Origin: Diphasiastrum complanatum
Taxonomy: Eukaryota > Streptophyta > Lycopodiopsida > Lycopodiales > Lycopodiaceae
Assembly: GCA_029204225.1 (NCBI GenBank)
Contig: CM055099.1
Coordinates: 62,854,642-62,918,641, forward strand
DNA: 64,000 nucleotides
Direction of reading: 5' to 3'
Shown here: positions 48,233 through 60,560 of the stretch, in pieces
Position numbering within the stretch: position 1 is the first letter of the stretch
Layout: each line of letters begins with the position of its first letter
Translations under genes and position numbers: made by a program
The notes under the pieces: model-generated
Told to the model about the DNA's origin: nothing
Databases searched by the model: none
Seen by the model: the letters and a program-made list of their open reading frames with translations, nothing else

Positions 48233-48835
48233 TTATGCTGTCGAAGCTGAGCTATCAGGCACAAATATGACTGGTGCTCTTCTGTCTCTTGTCAATCTCC
48301 TTGGAGTGAGCTTGCACTTTGATGGCTTTGCCTTTGTCGAGTGTCTTTCCTTTGTTGACTGCAGAGCTACTATGTGTAGCAGGCGTCCTGGGTATAGGCT
48401 ACATGTCGGGCTCTTTGTCTCTTGAACTGTCACTCAATCCATCTGGAATTTAGACATCCTCATCTGGATGCTCAGGGTCCACTCCCTCTGTCGATGTCGA
48501 CAGGTCATAGTACTGCTTACCAAGAACTTTGTAGCTAACTGGATCTTCATTAGCCATTGTTCTTGCTTCATCAAATTTGACATCCCTGATAGTCTTTACC
48601 TGATTAGTCTCTGGTATATAGATAATGTAGTATGATGAATGAATATCATATCTTGCAAGGTATCTCTGCTCGACTTTCTCATCTAACTTCTTTCAAAGTT
48701 TGTCAGGTATGTGTGCATATGCAACACATCCAAAAGCTTGTACATGAGCCAGATCAGGTTTGGTACGCCACCACACTTCATGTGGAGTTGTGTGAGGAAT
48801 GCCTAGTTTGCCGGTCATGGTTCCTCTACATGTGA
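48233..48835 (-). pseudogene. copia 3 integrase C-terminus and linker
   Basis: Minus-strand reading: HTTPHEVWWRTKPDLAHVQA, FGCVAYAHIPDK, then the acidic linker (STEGVDPEHPDEDV) and a basic Ser/Lys-rich tail, with stops at several points. This is the conserved end of the copia integrase. The DDE core upstream is gone. Confidence 0.85.
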
Positions 48836-48839
48836 TGTG

Positions 48840-49258
48840 CTATTGGAGCTCTCTTTTTTGCTTTGAGATTTCTTGTTTCTTGGATTGTTGTAGCAATCCA
48901 TGGCTGCATGTCCCTTCTTGTGACAGTGTATGCACACGATTTTTGGGTTCACAGCCAACATCGGTCCACTGTGTGGCCTTCATGTCTGCATCTGTTACAT
49001 GTCTTCTTGTCGTTGCTTCATTGCTTGCTCTTGTTCCTTCCCTTTGATCTACCTTCTTGATCTCCCTCTTTCTGCTGACTTCGGTCCTGGCTTCTTGTCG
49101 ACTCCCTCTTAGGATAAGTCGAAGCAAGGTCGAGGGTAATGTTGTCTTTGATGGAAAAGGAGATGACAACTACTGTTTTGTTGTTCTTCTCCTTCCACTC
49201 TCGAAGTTCCTTGTCTAGCTCAAGAAATTCGACCCATCTACTTAAAGCATTGTGCAAA
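48840..49258 (-). pseudogene. copia 3 gag C-terminus with zinc knuckle
   Basis: Minus-strand frames include ELREWKEKNNKTVVVIS and a Lys/Arg/Gln-rich stretch. They are followed by CNRCRHEGHTVDRC, a proper CX2CX4HX4C zinc knuckle near 48960-49005. The integrase C-terminus follows at once, so the protease and integrase core have been lost by deletion at about 48835-48880. Confidence 0.8.
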
Positions 49259-49302
49259 TATTCAATTGAATGCTGTGTATGGAAGCCATAGTCTCAGTGA
49301 CA

Positions 49303-49318
49303 ATGCTCTAATATCACT
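49303..49318 (-). promoter_or_regulatory. degenerate copia PBS (copia 3)
   Basis: On the minus strand TGATATTAGAGCATTG resembles the TGGTATCAGAGC tRNA-iMet site with two changes. It is placed where copia 3 should have its PBS. The 5' LTR would then lie to the right, from about 49319. Confidence 0.5.
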
Positions 49319-49994
49319 AATGTCAAATCTTCAACGTCGCTCGCTCTGAGGCCACTACTAGTGATGATCTTCGAGGGCCAAGCTCTGATCCCATTGCTGG
49401 TGTGAAGCCAGTGACCAACCTTCGTCGTGGACGTCGGAGACTTCGATCACTTTGAATTCGGAGCTGGTCGAGATTCACAAATATTAGCCCAGATGGAGCC
49501 AATCTGTCGAACAAAGCTACTACTTCATTCCACAATCAGAGATCCTCCGAGCTACAGATAGCTACTACTAATTTGATGTTAAATTATGAATAGTAGATAA
49601 TGTCAGATGACAGTGGAAGTATATCTACCATTGAATTGAATAAACAACACAAAACATTTAAAGATTGCATGCATTGAGCAAAAATTGTAACTCGTCTATG
49701 TTATCAAAATCAAGTATACACCAAAAAATTCTTTTTAGCGTTGTCTGTTTCCCATATCAGCACGTCAGCTTGAGAGAGTTGTTCTCTCCTCACAAATTGA
49801 ACTAGCTACTGCTATAACTATTTTTCTTCTTTGGCACGCACCTCATTGAGTGTTGTGTTCAGGGACTCTATTTCTGTATTCGATCTCCAATACATATAGC
49901 ATGCTTGGTCTAATTACAAAAACTAATTAGCTAAACATTACAAGATAGTTTAAGCTAAAAAAAAACACAGCTAACTATTCTCTTGCTACTCAGC
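49319..49994 (-). other. probable copia 3 5' LTR region
   Basis: No gene. Open frames at 49323-49535 have no motif. By position this should contain the copia 3 5' LTR, but its outer boundary and a matching 3' LTR were not found. Confidence 0.4.
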
Positions 49995-52117
49995 TTAACT
50001 ACAAGGGCTTAACGGTTGAGTCATGACATTCAAACTGTCACGCTCTTCGAGCTTTGATGACGTACTCGACATCCTACATGTCTGGTTGGATTTTTGGCTT
50101 TGCTCATAGTTGGGGTTGAGTCCTCGTCGAGGACTTCCTTGTTGGCGTCGAGCACTTCGATCTCGTGTGTCTTGGTTTCCCTTCACTGCCTTTGTTGCCT
50201 TTGGGGACTTCCGCCACTTCGGCCACTTCAGTGTCATCAATGACTTGGATTGAGACTGGTGCCTTAGCAACTCGTTGTCGTCGAGGACTTCGGCTGAGTC
50301 GGGGACTTCGGCCTCATCGATGACTTCAATTGCTGCCTGTGTAGAAATTCCGTGTATTTTTGCAGGTATGAACTCACAAGCTAAAAGCACTTTGTGGGTA
50401 GAAACACTAAGCTTCTTCATTATTAACTATGGTTAGGGTTGCCTCAATATCTGCACACCCTCCAACAGTATCCCCCACCAAAATTGGTGGCGGTCTCATG
50501 ACACCTCACGAGATTTATTACTTGGAGCTTTGGTTGGGCCTCTCGCCTAGCTTTTATTAGATGGTACTGCACTTTTTCCATGAACTCCAAGTGCTCCGTA
50601 TTGAAGTCGGTCTTGTGCAGACAAAAGCACTTATTCGCGTTGGAAATCCAATTCGACGTTGTCGATGCAGTGAATCTTGATTCCCAAGATCCACTCAACA
50701 TCTTGGCACGATAGTACAATCTCGCTATAGGCAACTGATCTTGCACTCTATCGAATGCCATGGGAACGTTTGGATCGAAAGATAATGCTGGTAAGCAATC
50801 GTCCCATCTTGTGGATATCGACGCCAACTTAGTCAAATACTTTGTAAAAACAGTTGATGCCTAACTGTCGGATCTGGTGAAAACCTGTATTCCTGTGAAT
50901 ACCCTGGAGGGCCTGATTGAAATCCACTACAATAGACCAATGTATTGTTGATAGATTATGGGCCAATTTGGGGTATGGACGGTGATTTTATCCATTGGTA
51001 GACCCAAATCTTTTCACTTATTTCTCCTTGGCATTGGAACATAAAATGGATCCACCCAGAGCTGGCGAGGGCTCGCTACATAACTCCTAATTGAATGTGG
51101 AGTCTTTTCAAAACCAATCTTTCACCATGTTGGTTGTTCACCCAATGTAGGTAGCTTATTCAATTCCTTTCCCACTTCAATCTCTGAAGTCTTGAACTTA
51201 ATAATCCAGCCGCCCCTCGAGGATTCATACGGATGTTGATTTAAAAATTTATGTACCTTGTCCTTGATTGTGACCGAGTTTTGAAACAATGGTACGACCC
51301 TTGATGTAGATGGCCCTGCTTCAGTAGTTTGAGAAGTCATGGTTGCTTCTTCTTTTGCCCCTTGATCTATGTACAACATTGAGACGCGGGAGGCAAGGTG
51401 GGTGCAACAATCTTGCTGCGTAGTCTATGACGACTCTGGGAGTTGTATGATTCAGCTAGTGCTACATCATAGGTGGCTAGCACGGAATCAGCATGAAACT
51501 CGTGAACTTTGTTGACTAAGTATGAGGCGACCAAGGAGGACAGAAGAGAGCCCACAGCGAACTGTTAGTTGGTGGTACTCGTGATCGCTCTCTTCAGCTC
51601 CCTGAAGACCGTCTTGAACCAATCATAAGGTTGCACGGTCCCCTTATCTAACTCATAGTTAGATTTGACCAAGCAATGGAGGATCTGGGAAGAAATCCTT
51701 TCCTTCTTGAGGTTCCCAACTATAAGGAAGTGGTTCAATTATTGTGCGACAACATGGAGGATGGGATCTCTGATGGCTTCTAGCAGATAACCATCATTTC
51801 ATGTGGTACTGATTGATGGTAGAATCAACAAATGGTTTGATAATAGATTTGGCTTGTTAATGAGATGGGGTTGGACGAGGCCCAGAAATAACTCCTATAG
51901 TAGCAAGGGCAGCCTCAATGACCCGCACCTTGTGCATGACTCCTTGAAAGGTAATGTAGAATTTAGCCTTGGATTCATTCCAAGTACTAAACGCCATGAT
52001 AATAAAATCCATACCTATTTTGTTTGAAAAGGCACGCTTATGGATCCCCATTGCTATGAGCAAAGGCTTGGCAAGGTTCATCCATTCCGCCACCTTGCCT
52101 GTGCTAGGAAGCGACAT
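49995..52117 (-). pseudogene. decayed coding region, unrecognised, possibly element-derived
   Basis: About 2.1 kb of minus-strand sequence reads as protein-like segments in order, broken by stops and frame changes. 52117-51857 has MSLPSTGKVAEWMNLAKPLL and KFYITFQGVMHKVRVIEAAL. 51555-51367 follows. 51379-51122 has AGPSTSRVVPLFQNSV and WIIKFKTSEIEVGKELNKLP. 50836-50444 has WDDCLPALSFDPNVPMAFDR and NANKCFCLHKTDFNTEHLEF. 50420-49995 is Ser/Lys-rich. The run of frames in one direction and the absence of plausible introns suggest one long gag-like or other mobile-element ORF. No protease, RT or integrase motif was found. I do not recognise the family. Confidence 0.35.
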
Positions 52118-52123
52118 GATGGT

Positions 52124-52317
52124 CGTTGAGGCTGGAACATCATGCAGAACTATCTATTCACTAAGGTTCATCTTCACCTTTGAAGCAAAGAACTATTTCA
52201 CAAAGAGTATTTCTCTCAAAGTTCTATGTGATGTTCCAGCCTCAACGGAAGAGTATTTCTCTCAACTTTTACCTTTGTGAAATAGATAGTTCTTTGCTTC
52301 AAAGGTGAAGATGAACC
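52124..52317. repeat. interleaved inverted repeats with direct repeat
   Basis: A 19-bp arm (52124-52142, CGTTGAGGCTGGAACATCA) has its exact reverse complement at 52229-52247. A second arm of 41 bp (52165-52205) has its reverse complement at 52273-52317 with a 4-base insertion. The two pairs interleave as a-b-a'-b'. A 16-bp direct repeat AGAGTATTTCTCTCAA lies at 52204-52219 and 52250-52265. Both pairs cannot fold as simple nested hairpins; a pseudoknot or a history of template switching is implied. Confidence 0.9.
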
Positions 52318-55300
52318 TGAATAGATTTGGACACCATAAGTGACTCCTCAAGGTCACGACTTTCCTAAATTATATTTTCTTGATTGAATTGTGCCTCCTT
52401 TCTCTTGAAGCACTTCAATATTTCACTTGCCTCCAGTAGATAACCTGCTATTGATGCCATGATGAGGAAGCACTTGTAGACAATGTGTGAAATGACTCTA
52501 CAAATTGATTTTATGACCCTCACGAAACTATATTTGAACAAATAAAAAATATATAAAGATCTACAAATATCTAAATCACAAATCTTAGAATCAATCTTCA
52601 CCAAAATCTAGTCACCTTGGAAAATATATCTTGTCTAGATCACAAGGATTAAGGCTCACAAGAATTACATTATATTGGATGATCCAAATCCAGATCTATC
52701 CATAGATTTGAGATCCTTGTAGATTTGCCAATTCCTAGCACAAGGAATTTCATCAAAATCTTGAAACATGCCAATTTTTTACTAAAGAAAAAAAATGACT
52801 TCCACACTGGTCCAAAACACCTACATACATGTTAGGAAGGCACCTGAAGTTAAAATACATTGATATATCCCAAAGTTTCCAATGCTACCACTTGATAGAA
52901 ACTTGCCTGCCCTCTCAAAACTAGCTTTTTCCTTCCAAAACTTGCTAATTTTGGACTCTCTTTGGATCAAGCACTCAACCTCTTAGACCTTGTTATACCA
53001 TGTGAAAACTAATGAGATTTAGGATGATAAATGGATTCATTCAATCCACAAGAGTGATTTATTGCATTTCTATCAATTTACAAAAGCTAGAAATGTCACA
53101 ATCTTGATATGTAAGCTATATGTCCAAATCTGATTCACAGGTGTGAAAATAGGTAAATTATCGACAGATGACAGATATCAGAACACAAATGATAATAAAT
53201 GCATTGTACCAAGAAATGCATGCAAAAGAACAATCTACACAAGCTTGAAACTAGAAATCTCAAAATTGCCAAACTCTCTCCAATTTTTTCTTGATCAAAT
53301 GAGCTCTCAAAGAGTGTTCCAATCATAAGAAACTTCCTACAAGACCTAGAAACTTGATTCGTTGATCTAACACATAGAATCTTGATGAAAGGTCTAATCT
53401 AATGATGAAAACTGTAAATATTGAAAATAGATCAATCCTTCATACATGGCAATAGTAGCCTCCACACGTGTGGATTCCAGCTATATACATATTTACAATA
53501 TTTAATCAAGCTAATTTTTGCATTTTTCATAGTCAGAAGGCCTAGCTCGATCCATGAATTGATTATGTCAATGGAAGATGTGGCTCGATTAGGATCCATA
53601 GTTTGAGAGTTAGATTCAATTGATCTAGATTGGTTGGGTAGGTATGATCCACCATTCATTCTTGTTGTGTTCATTATATTCAGCATCCTAGTTGTGATTT
53701 TGGAGGACTTGAAAGTTGGTTATGGTGAGTCAAGCAAACTTATAGAATCTTTATTCCTCCTTCCAATAAGATTCTTATATCTCACGATGTAATATTTAAT
53801 GAGTCAACAAATTCTCATGCTTGATGATGTATCCAATGTTCAATCTAATGTGCAAAGAATAGTTGAGATCTAGGAGGAGTCAAGTATGCTTGAGGAGGAG
53901 CAACTTCTAATTGAAAAGACTTCCAATAAGATGTTTTAGAGCAATCTAAGAGCATGTGAGGGCTTACTTATTATGAGAAAGGGATGCAAATTATAGATGG
54001 TATACCTCCTACACATTCTCTTTTTCTTTCAGTTTTACATTTACTAAAAAACCATCTTGCATAGAAGAAGCATTAAACTCAAAGGAATGGCATGAGGCAA
54101 TGCTAATTGAGTATGATGCCTTGATGAAGAACACATCTTATTTTCTTTGTGATTTGCCATTCAAGATGAGGTCAATGAAATTTAAACGGTTTCTTTGTCT
54201 ACTTGCTCTCGAGTTTTATGGGAGTAAGAATGACTTTGTCATTTGTGAGTTGGATATTTGTGCCTTTTCATTTTTAGAGGCATATTGTGAAATTCTTGCG
54301 AGAACATGTATCATCCACAAAGGACACTTATCTCCATAATAAAGTATTTACTATCATTGGATTTAGAATTAGATTTGACTACCAGGCTAGAGAAATAATT
54401 CAAAATCCTACTAGTTTGTGAACTAGTTATTTTAACATACATAATATGATATTGGTATGCATAATTTTTGTGATCTTGTTGGCATAATTGTTTGAGGAAA
54501 GAAGGCCTTGAGATTCTTCCAAGGAGGATTAGCCACATCAAGGAGGAGTGAGCCTTATTTATTATCAAGCACGCAAGAAATCAATGTTAAAGATGTTAGG
54601 TTGGTGTAAAATTCTTATGACACTTGGAAATGGATCTACTTCACAAAATTTTTATCTTAGCACTTCAATTGTCAAGATTCTAATTGACGTTGTCTTTTGA
54701 TCATCGCATATCTTTTCATAATATTATGATTGATTGAATGCATATGTTCTTGGTTAATTTGAAGCGAAATCCGAGTTTAATTTCACAAGTAGATGTTACA
54801 TTAATTGAGCTTTTGTTTAGAAAACTAGAGAACTAGCGAATCTTGGAGAATCTATTGGATCTAGGGCCATCTCTACCCAGTTAGATCCTTGTGCTTAAAT
54901 TCAATTCGTTGTTTTTTATCAATGTTAAACTAGAGTTGTAGCAAACTGAGATGATTATGGGTCCTTTTGAGAAAACTTGAGCACTTAAGAAGTCACAATA
55001 TATAAGGTTTTATGGGTGCATACACTACTTTATTATACTACAATATAAAATCAGCCACTCAAAATTTTGATTTTTAAAATGAGAATTTTATGATCTAGAT
55101 TCAACTAATCAAGGTTTGAAAGTCCCTTTATTCCATATAATAATCCTCAACTTAGATTACTTTTAGCTATAAATTGGCACCATAATATTTGTCCTTCAAT
55201 GTCTTGAAAGATAGGGGATGTTATGGGGTTTCATAACTAGGGTATATTATGGTGAGAAAAAAATCTATAAGATGGATACTTATTAGATTCTTTATTATAT

Positions 55301-57353
55301 TTTTCCTTGTTGATAATTTTGTATTGTATTGAAGGGCTTGGCAGAGAATCAACATTACTACTTCCACTCTGATTTTCAGAAGTATCTACTTTGAGAAGAA
55401 AAACAAAATCAAGATGACTAGATTTAGTTGTGTCACTATTAATAATGCTGGAAATAGAGCAACCTTCATATTCAGGTTTTGCTTGATCCATTGTCTACTA
55501 TTTTACCATCCTCAAAAGAGCACTTAAGTAAGCTTTTCTTGGCTAATTAATTTGATATTTTTAGCATGTAAGAACCTATGGATGCTAATTTACAAGATAG
55601 TAGTGATATGCCACATTCTTTGAACTAGCATGAGTCAAAATGGTATTTTTTTCCACCTATCTGATGATAAAGTTTTTCCAACTATTATGCTTGTCATTTA
55701 GTAGCATATTGTAGATCCTCTTCTATTCACTCTTGATACAATGGTGGTGTTCACATCATCTTAAGATGAAAAGTATATTGTTATAAGAAAATGAGAATAA
55801 TAAAGTTGTTATCTTACCAATGCGCATAAAGATAATTTTCTCCTTAAACTATGGAAAGGTTTGGGACGCACTACATCACGTCCTTTTTTGCCCTTAAAGA
55901 TATTGGATTATATTATGTATTGCCCTTCTCTCTTTTTTGTAGTTACCATCAATCAAATGCCTCAATGTTCACATTAATACTCTTTTATGTGAATGGTATT
56001 ATCATGAGGGTAAAGCAATTTCAATTCAATTAATAATAAAACTATTACAAAATTAAGTTGCATGAACATCGTGATAAAGTTCATGTGCCTAGCTTCACAA
56101 CAGCTTGTGGCATGTGCATAATCCTTCTCAAATTGTGGGCCATAAGATTAACATGCGCATGCATTTCATCTTGTTTGGTAAAACCTTTCAGCATTGGGTG
56201 ACATAATGCAATCTATAATAATCTAGTTCAATATAAAAAGTTTATTCTTACAAATCAAAAACACCATCTATAAAGTTGTTTATTCTAGTCTAGTCCAAGA
56301 GAGAATAACAGTCAAAAACTGAATTAAATGACTCTAACTTTTAATATATGAGATTCATAGGTATGTTACATGACTGATTGCAATATTACTTGAAATTTCC
56401 ATCCTACAACACCGTCAATCTAATTACTTAGCTATCACCTGGCAGTGTTATGTGTGGGTAAGGAACTTCTTGGAAAGCCTCTATGGTTCTTCTAAGAAAC
56501 ATATAGCAAACGTCACTAGTGTACTACAAATTTTGACGTGTTCCATTGTATGCTTGGTGACACGCCAAATTTTCTTTCATGTCATTCTTAACATGATTGT
56601 GTGATTTTCAGCAATAGAATAGAATTTCAAAAAAGGTAATATGCTTTTTAGGAGAGCATGTGTAAACTTTTTTGTCGACGTATACACCTATTGTACATTA
56701 ACTTAAGACACAACATACAAGGAAAACTTCTTTTTTATTTGTGAGGATAGTACTAGAATCCTTTTAGAAGATTTATAGTGTGGCCAACCTTCGTGGAACC
56801 ACAACAATTTTTTGTTGGTCAAGTACAGATGCATTTCCAAGTTTTACTTAGTCTTAGCCACTAGGAAAAAGTATAGAGACCAGTAGGTTGAATTCCATAC
56901 ACCATTTAGTATTACTCTATCATGACAAAGCCAAAATGGTTAATCATTGCACCAATAGAATGATGTCATTTCAAGAAAGTCATCAACGGGCTTTCAATTT
57001 AAACCATATGTGCAACAAGAACTTGTAATCTTCACAATACACCATAAGGAGCAAAAACTTTCAGGATCCTAAGACCAAGTTAGTTACACTCTTCTTTGAA
57101 GGTCAAAAATCATTACTGAGAAACCAAGGTGCTATTCAATTGAGCAAATGGGCCTAATCTAATAATATACCAGCAGATAGACAATCATGATAAGAGCTAA
57201 AATAATTGAGCATTGTATTAATGTGTTAAAGTCATCACAATATTATCTTCAATGTGTGAAGAAGTTGTAAAAGTTATCTATGTTGAGTTAGGGGTACTTT
57301 TACTTTTGTAGACCTCAATCCACAAGTTTTAGGTGATTAGGCCATTTTTGGCA
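52318..57353. other. AT-rich gene desert
   Basis: No gene, RNA gene or complete element in 5 kb, apart from a short copia fragment at 54049-54158. A possible copia RNase H trace (NQGAIQLSK, plus strand, near 57120-57150) is too short to call. Frames are short and without motifs. Confidence 0.6.
54049..54158 (+). pseudogene. short copia reverse transcriptase fragment
   Basis: The plus strand reads KPSCIEEALNSKEWHEAM then EYDALMKN. This is the conserved start of the copia RT domain (usually EP.SF.EA......W..AM..E..AL..N.TW). It soon loses similarity. Too short to be more than a relic. Confidence 0.7.
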
Positions 57354-57719
57354 TTAGAGGCAACTCGAGCAAGTACACATGTAAATGATGATTAGGCCAA
57401 AACTAGAGTTTGATGTGGCTCGAGCTCGTAACCTCTCTCTAAAGTGAAATTTCTTAAAGGGCCCGTTTTGAGCCCATATTTCCCCTAATGTTTGAGCTTC
57501 AAATATGTGGCCAAGCTGAGTGTTTGATATATTGAGAATAATAAGTGCAAAAGCTCTACCATCCTTTGACTTCCACTTTGAGTTGGTTTTGTCATCTTCA
57601 AGCTTTACTTCGATACCTATGACAACATCCCACAACTCGTTGGCCATTAGCAAGGTCTTCATCTTTAATTTCCACAAATAGTAATTGGATCCATTCAGTT
57701 TGTCTGTGACTCTAAGCAA
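57354..57719 (-). pseudogene. copia gag N-terminal fragment
   Basis: A minus-strand 121-codon frame starts with DKLNGSNYYLWKLKMKTLLM, ELWDVVIGIEVKLEDD. This is the N-terminal signature of copia gag (F.G.NY..W...M...L). It drifts out of similarity after about residue 85. A homologue of the LTR-like block lies directly to its right, as expected for the 5' side of a minus-strand element. Confidence 0.85.
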
Positions 57720-58235
57720 TCTCTAAGTAACTGAAAACTCTATCTGATCCACTTTCACTGATAAGCCCTAAGCGCGAATAGCAATACTCTAATAGAGCTC
57801 TAAAGAAAAAAATTAGAGACTAAAGAAGTATTTGATGATCGACTATTTATACTAAAGCAATTAACGTGTATCCAGTAGGACATCTAATCAAACCGCAGTC
57901 GCATTTGGTAAATGGGCGTAATGTGCTAGCATCCATCCGGTTAGAACTTCCCGAAAATTTACTTGCAAAGCAGTTAGGGCAAGTCTTTAGCTTCATATCA
58001 AGTGGAACAATAACTGTCATTCTTTGACATGTCGACTCTTTCGACTTTCGTAGGCGTCGTCGACAAGTTGGATGATGTCCGATATGTTGGAGCCACCTGT
58101 TGAACGACACCCGTGTATTTCTGCAGACTTTGTAAAAACAGAAATAAAATTGCATAACTGGATAATAAAGTGGATGAAGATTAAAAATCGATTATTTGGA
58201 TGAATTACTCCGATAGTAAAATAATCCAACATCAT
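57720..58235 (-). repeat. LTR-like block, copy paired with 46480-46815
   Basis: Same family as the block at 46480-46815, including TTATTTATACTAAAGCAATT, CATTTGGTAAATGGGCG and GATTATTTGGATGAATTACT. It also contains a CCGTGTATTTCTGCAG word that recurs near 50350 (CCGTGTATTTTTGCAG). Probably LTR plus leader of a copia element whose gag starts at 57719. Confidence 0.55.
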
Positions 58236-58755
58236 TGTGTTCTTACCTTAGATTTGTGAGATAGATGTTGGAATTAAATCCATTGCTTGATCTTTGTGCA
58301 GTCATCCACATCTTAGGAGATCAATCACACTTTTGGGGTGTCCCACACATGTGAAATTTAACACAATGGACCTCCTTTATCTTGTGGATACAACTAGCAC
58401 AAATTATTAGACTATAGAGAAGGGTTGAGTGATATAGTGTTACACACAAGCTCACAAACCTTGAGTAAATACATAGGATTACCCAGCAAATTCGTCACTT
58501 TATTAATCTCAAGCAAATGTACATATATCAACAAGCAAGCATGAGAGCTCTGCTGCAAGTCTCCTCCCAACCATAGATGTATAGGAATACGATAGGGAAT
58601 GTCTGGCAAGGATCACACTATATCCCCTCAAGCACCCATTAACCGTGACACATCCTAACGTCAATACATGGCAAACTCCATGCATTGTCGACACTTGCCA
58701 CTTGGCAGTACCATGACACATAGGCAAGCTAGTAGGTGGACAGTTTGGCATGTGT

Positions 58756-58898
58756 CACTCATGCATTGGACCAAGTGTTCCAATGAGCATATGACACATG
58801 TCATGTTGACCCATCCATTGACTGTCCACTCATGCACTTGACCAAGTGTCCCAGTGAGCATATGACACATGTCATGTTGACCGATCCACCCTTCCTAC
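58756..58898. repeat. 71-bp tandem duplication
   Basis: Unit CACTCATGCA[T/C]TGGACCAAG-like occurs at 58756 and 58827, each ending in GAGCATATGACACATGTCAT, with about six changes. It lies in the probable gypsy 2 LTR. Confidence 0.9.
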
Positions 58899-58935
58899 TT
58901 TCTAGGAGGTCAATCTAGCAGACTCATGAGACCCA

Positions 58936-58946
58936 GTACCCCCTTG
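58936..58946 (-). promoter_or_regulatory. polypurine tract of gypsy 2
   Basis: On the minus strand CAAGGGGGTAC precedes TGGGTCTCATGAG, giving a TG start for the 3' LTR at 58935. The LTR then covers sequence to the left, including the 71-bp tandem duplication. Confidence 0.55.
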
Positions 58947-59079
58947 GACATCTCAAAATTAGTCTCTATAACATATATTTACATTTCCATTTACAATTGT
59001 CTCCACAGGCTGGCTTAGCCATTTACAATTTAATAGTTATAATTTACATTGGGCAAGGGATTCAAATTACATGTGACAT

Positions 59080-59865
59080 CCCTTCTCTCCTCATATGACA
59101 TCGTCCTTGATGGCAAAGTCTGGATAATGTGCATGCAACTCACGCACGGTCTCCCAGGTAGCATCACTGAGAGGTCATCCATGCCATGCAACCAAGTACT
59201 CACAAAGCAAACAATTTCGCAACCGTCTCTACCTCTGGTCCAATACTCTAGTTGGTCCATGCATTACCTCCCCATGCTCCTAAAATAATACAAGGCCATC
59301 AACCACCAAGTTATCACCATCATGTAAAACCTTCTTTGAGTGTGAAACATAAAAAACAAGATGAACCTTACAACTAATAGGCAAATCCAATTCATAAGCA
59401 AAGTTATTAATCTTTTTAACAATTTTCCAATGTCCACAATATCTAGGTGACAACTAATAACACTTCCTTGTCTTTAGGGTTTTCGAGTCTTTTGGAATTT
59501 CGAGAAACATCATATCTCCTTCCTCAAACTCTCTTGGCATACAATCTAGATCGGCATATGTCTTTGCCCGATTCATCGTCGCTTTTACATTTTTCTTTGC
59601 TAACTCCGACATTTGTTGCATGTGAGCTAGAAATTCCATAGCACTAGGTGTCTCATGAGGCATACCTATAGTAACTAGACTGGCTGGTCTAAAACCATAA
59701 TTTAGTTCGAAAGGGCTCATCTTTTTAGATGTATTATTTTTATCATTATAGGAAAACTCCATAGGAAAATGTAGGTATCATTCCCATTGCATTTTCCTTT
59801 CACTCACATACGTCCTAAGTCCAAGGTTTGGTTGACTCTCTCAGTCTACCCACTTAGAATTTGCT
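59080..59865 (-). pseudogene. Ty3/gypsy chromovirus integrase C-terminus and chromodomain (gypsy 2)
   Basis: From the right on the minus strand: SGQTERVNQTLDLG-like (with a stop), then the open 102-codon frame 59762-59454 with MEFSYNDKNNTSKKMSPFEL, NYGFRPASLV. The pre-chromodomain block follows (RYCGHWKIVKKINNFAYELD). It ends in a chromodomain: GPTRVLDQR, a stop, RRLRNCLLCEYLVAWHG, a stop, PLSDATWETVRELHAHYPDF. Chromodomains target chromovirus insertion to heterochromatin marks. The two stops in the chromodomain fit Gln and Arg codons changed by C to T. The integrase is cut at about 59865 by the copia 2 insertion. Confidence 0.88.
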
Positions 59866-60125
59866 TCGAACAGGAACACATATCATGCTACATAGTAACA
59901 CAGACAGAAAACACTCTCCACAACAAGCTCACATGGAAACTGTATTTCTCAAAATGAAATTACACTGTACATATAGTTGTTCACTCAGGCAACCTATGAT
60001 TAACCCAGGTTGTCGTTGGCGGGATGCATGTCCCGTCGACTTGCCTCGTGGCAAGGCCAATTGATCCTTATCGACTGACAGGACCCACAGTACAGTAGCA
60101 CAGTGATTCTACTTTAAATCTAACT
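59866..60125 (-). repeat. probable 3' LTR of copia 2
   Basis: Lies between the gypsy 2 integrase break and the copia 2 purine tract. On the element strand it would start AGTTAGATTTAAAGTAG, similar to the AGTTAAAA start of copia 1. The outer end near 59866 is approximate. The 5' LTR is outside the window, so this cannot be confirmed by comparison. Confidence 0.6.
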
Positions 60126-60134
60126 CTCTCCCTT
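60126..60134 (-). promoter_or_regulatory. polypurine tract of copia 2
   Basis: On the element strand AAGGGAGAG directly precedes the inferred LTR start, in the same arrangement as in copia 1. Confidence 0.65.
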
Positions 60135-60276
60135 AAAGTAGAGTCTACTTTTTATACAGTCATATACATAGCTTTAAAGTCAGCAGACTTTAAGTACAGA
60201 AAGCTTTGATCTAAACTTATCAAACTTTTCTCCAACAAGTGGCTTAGTGAAAATATCAGCTAGTTGTTCTTCCGTA

Positions 60277-60560
60277 CTACAATGAAACAACACGAATTTC
60301 ACTACTCAGCAGGCTCTCACGTATAAAGTGATACTGCATCTCAATGTGTTTGGTTCTCGCATGGAACACTGGATTCTTTGCTAGCTGAATGCCACTCTGA
60401 CTGTCGATATGTAATGTCATGGGATTTTTCTGCCTCATGCAAACTTCTTCCAGGATTTGTCTCAACCATATGGCTTCTTGTGCTGCACTACACATTGCCT
60501 TATACTCTGCTTCTATGGTGGATAGAGCAATTGTACTTTGCTTCTTACTAGACTAGGAAA
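60277..60560 (-). pseudogene. copia 2 RNase H
   Basis: A frame of 72 codons (60495-60277) has CSAAQEAIWLRQILEEVCMR, IDSQSGIQLAKNPVFHARTK and HIEMQYHFIRE, the last two catalytic parts of the copia RNase H. The DADWG block upstream, near 60640, is readable only with frame changes. Confidence 0.88.

Noticed and set aside
57100-57160. copia RNase H (NQGAIQLSK)
   Set aside because: The match is about nine residues with stops on both sides, too short to support.
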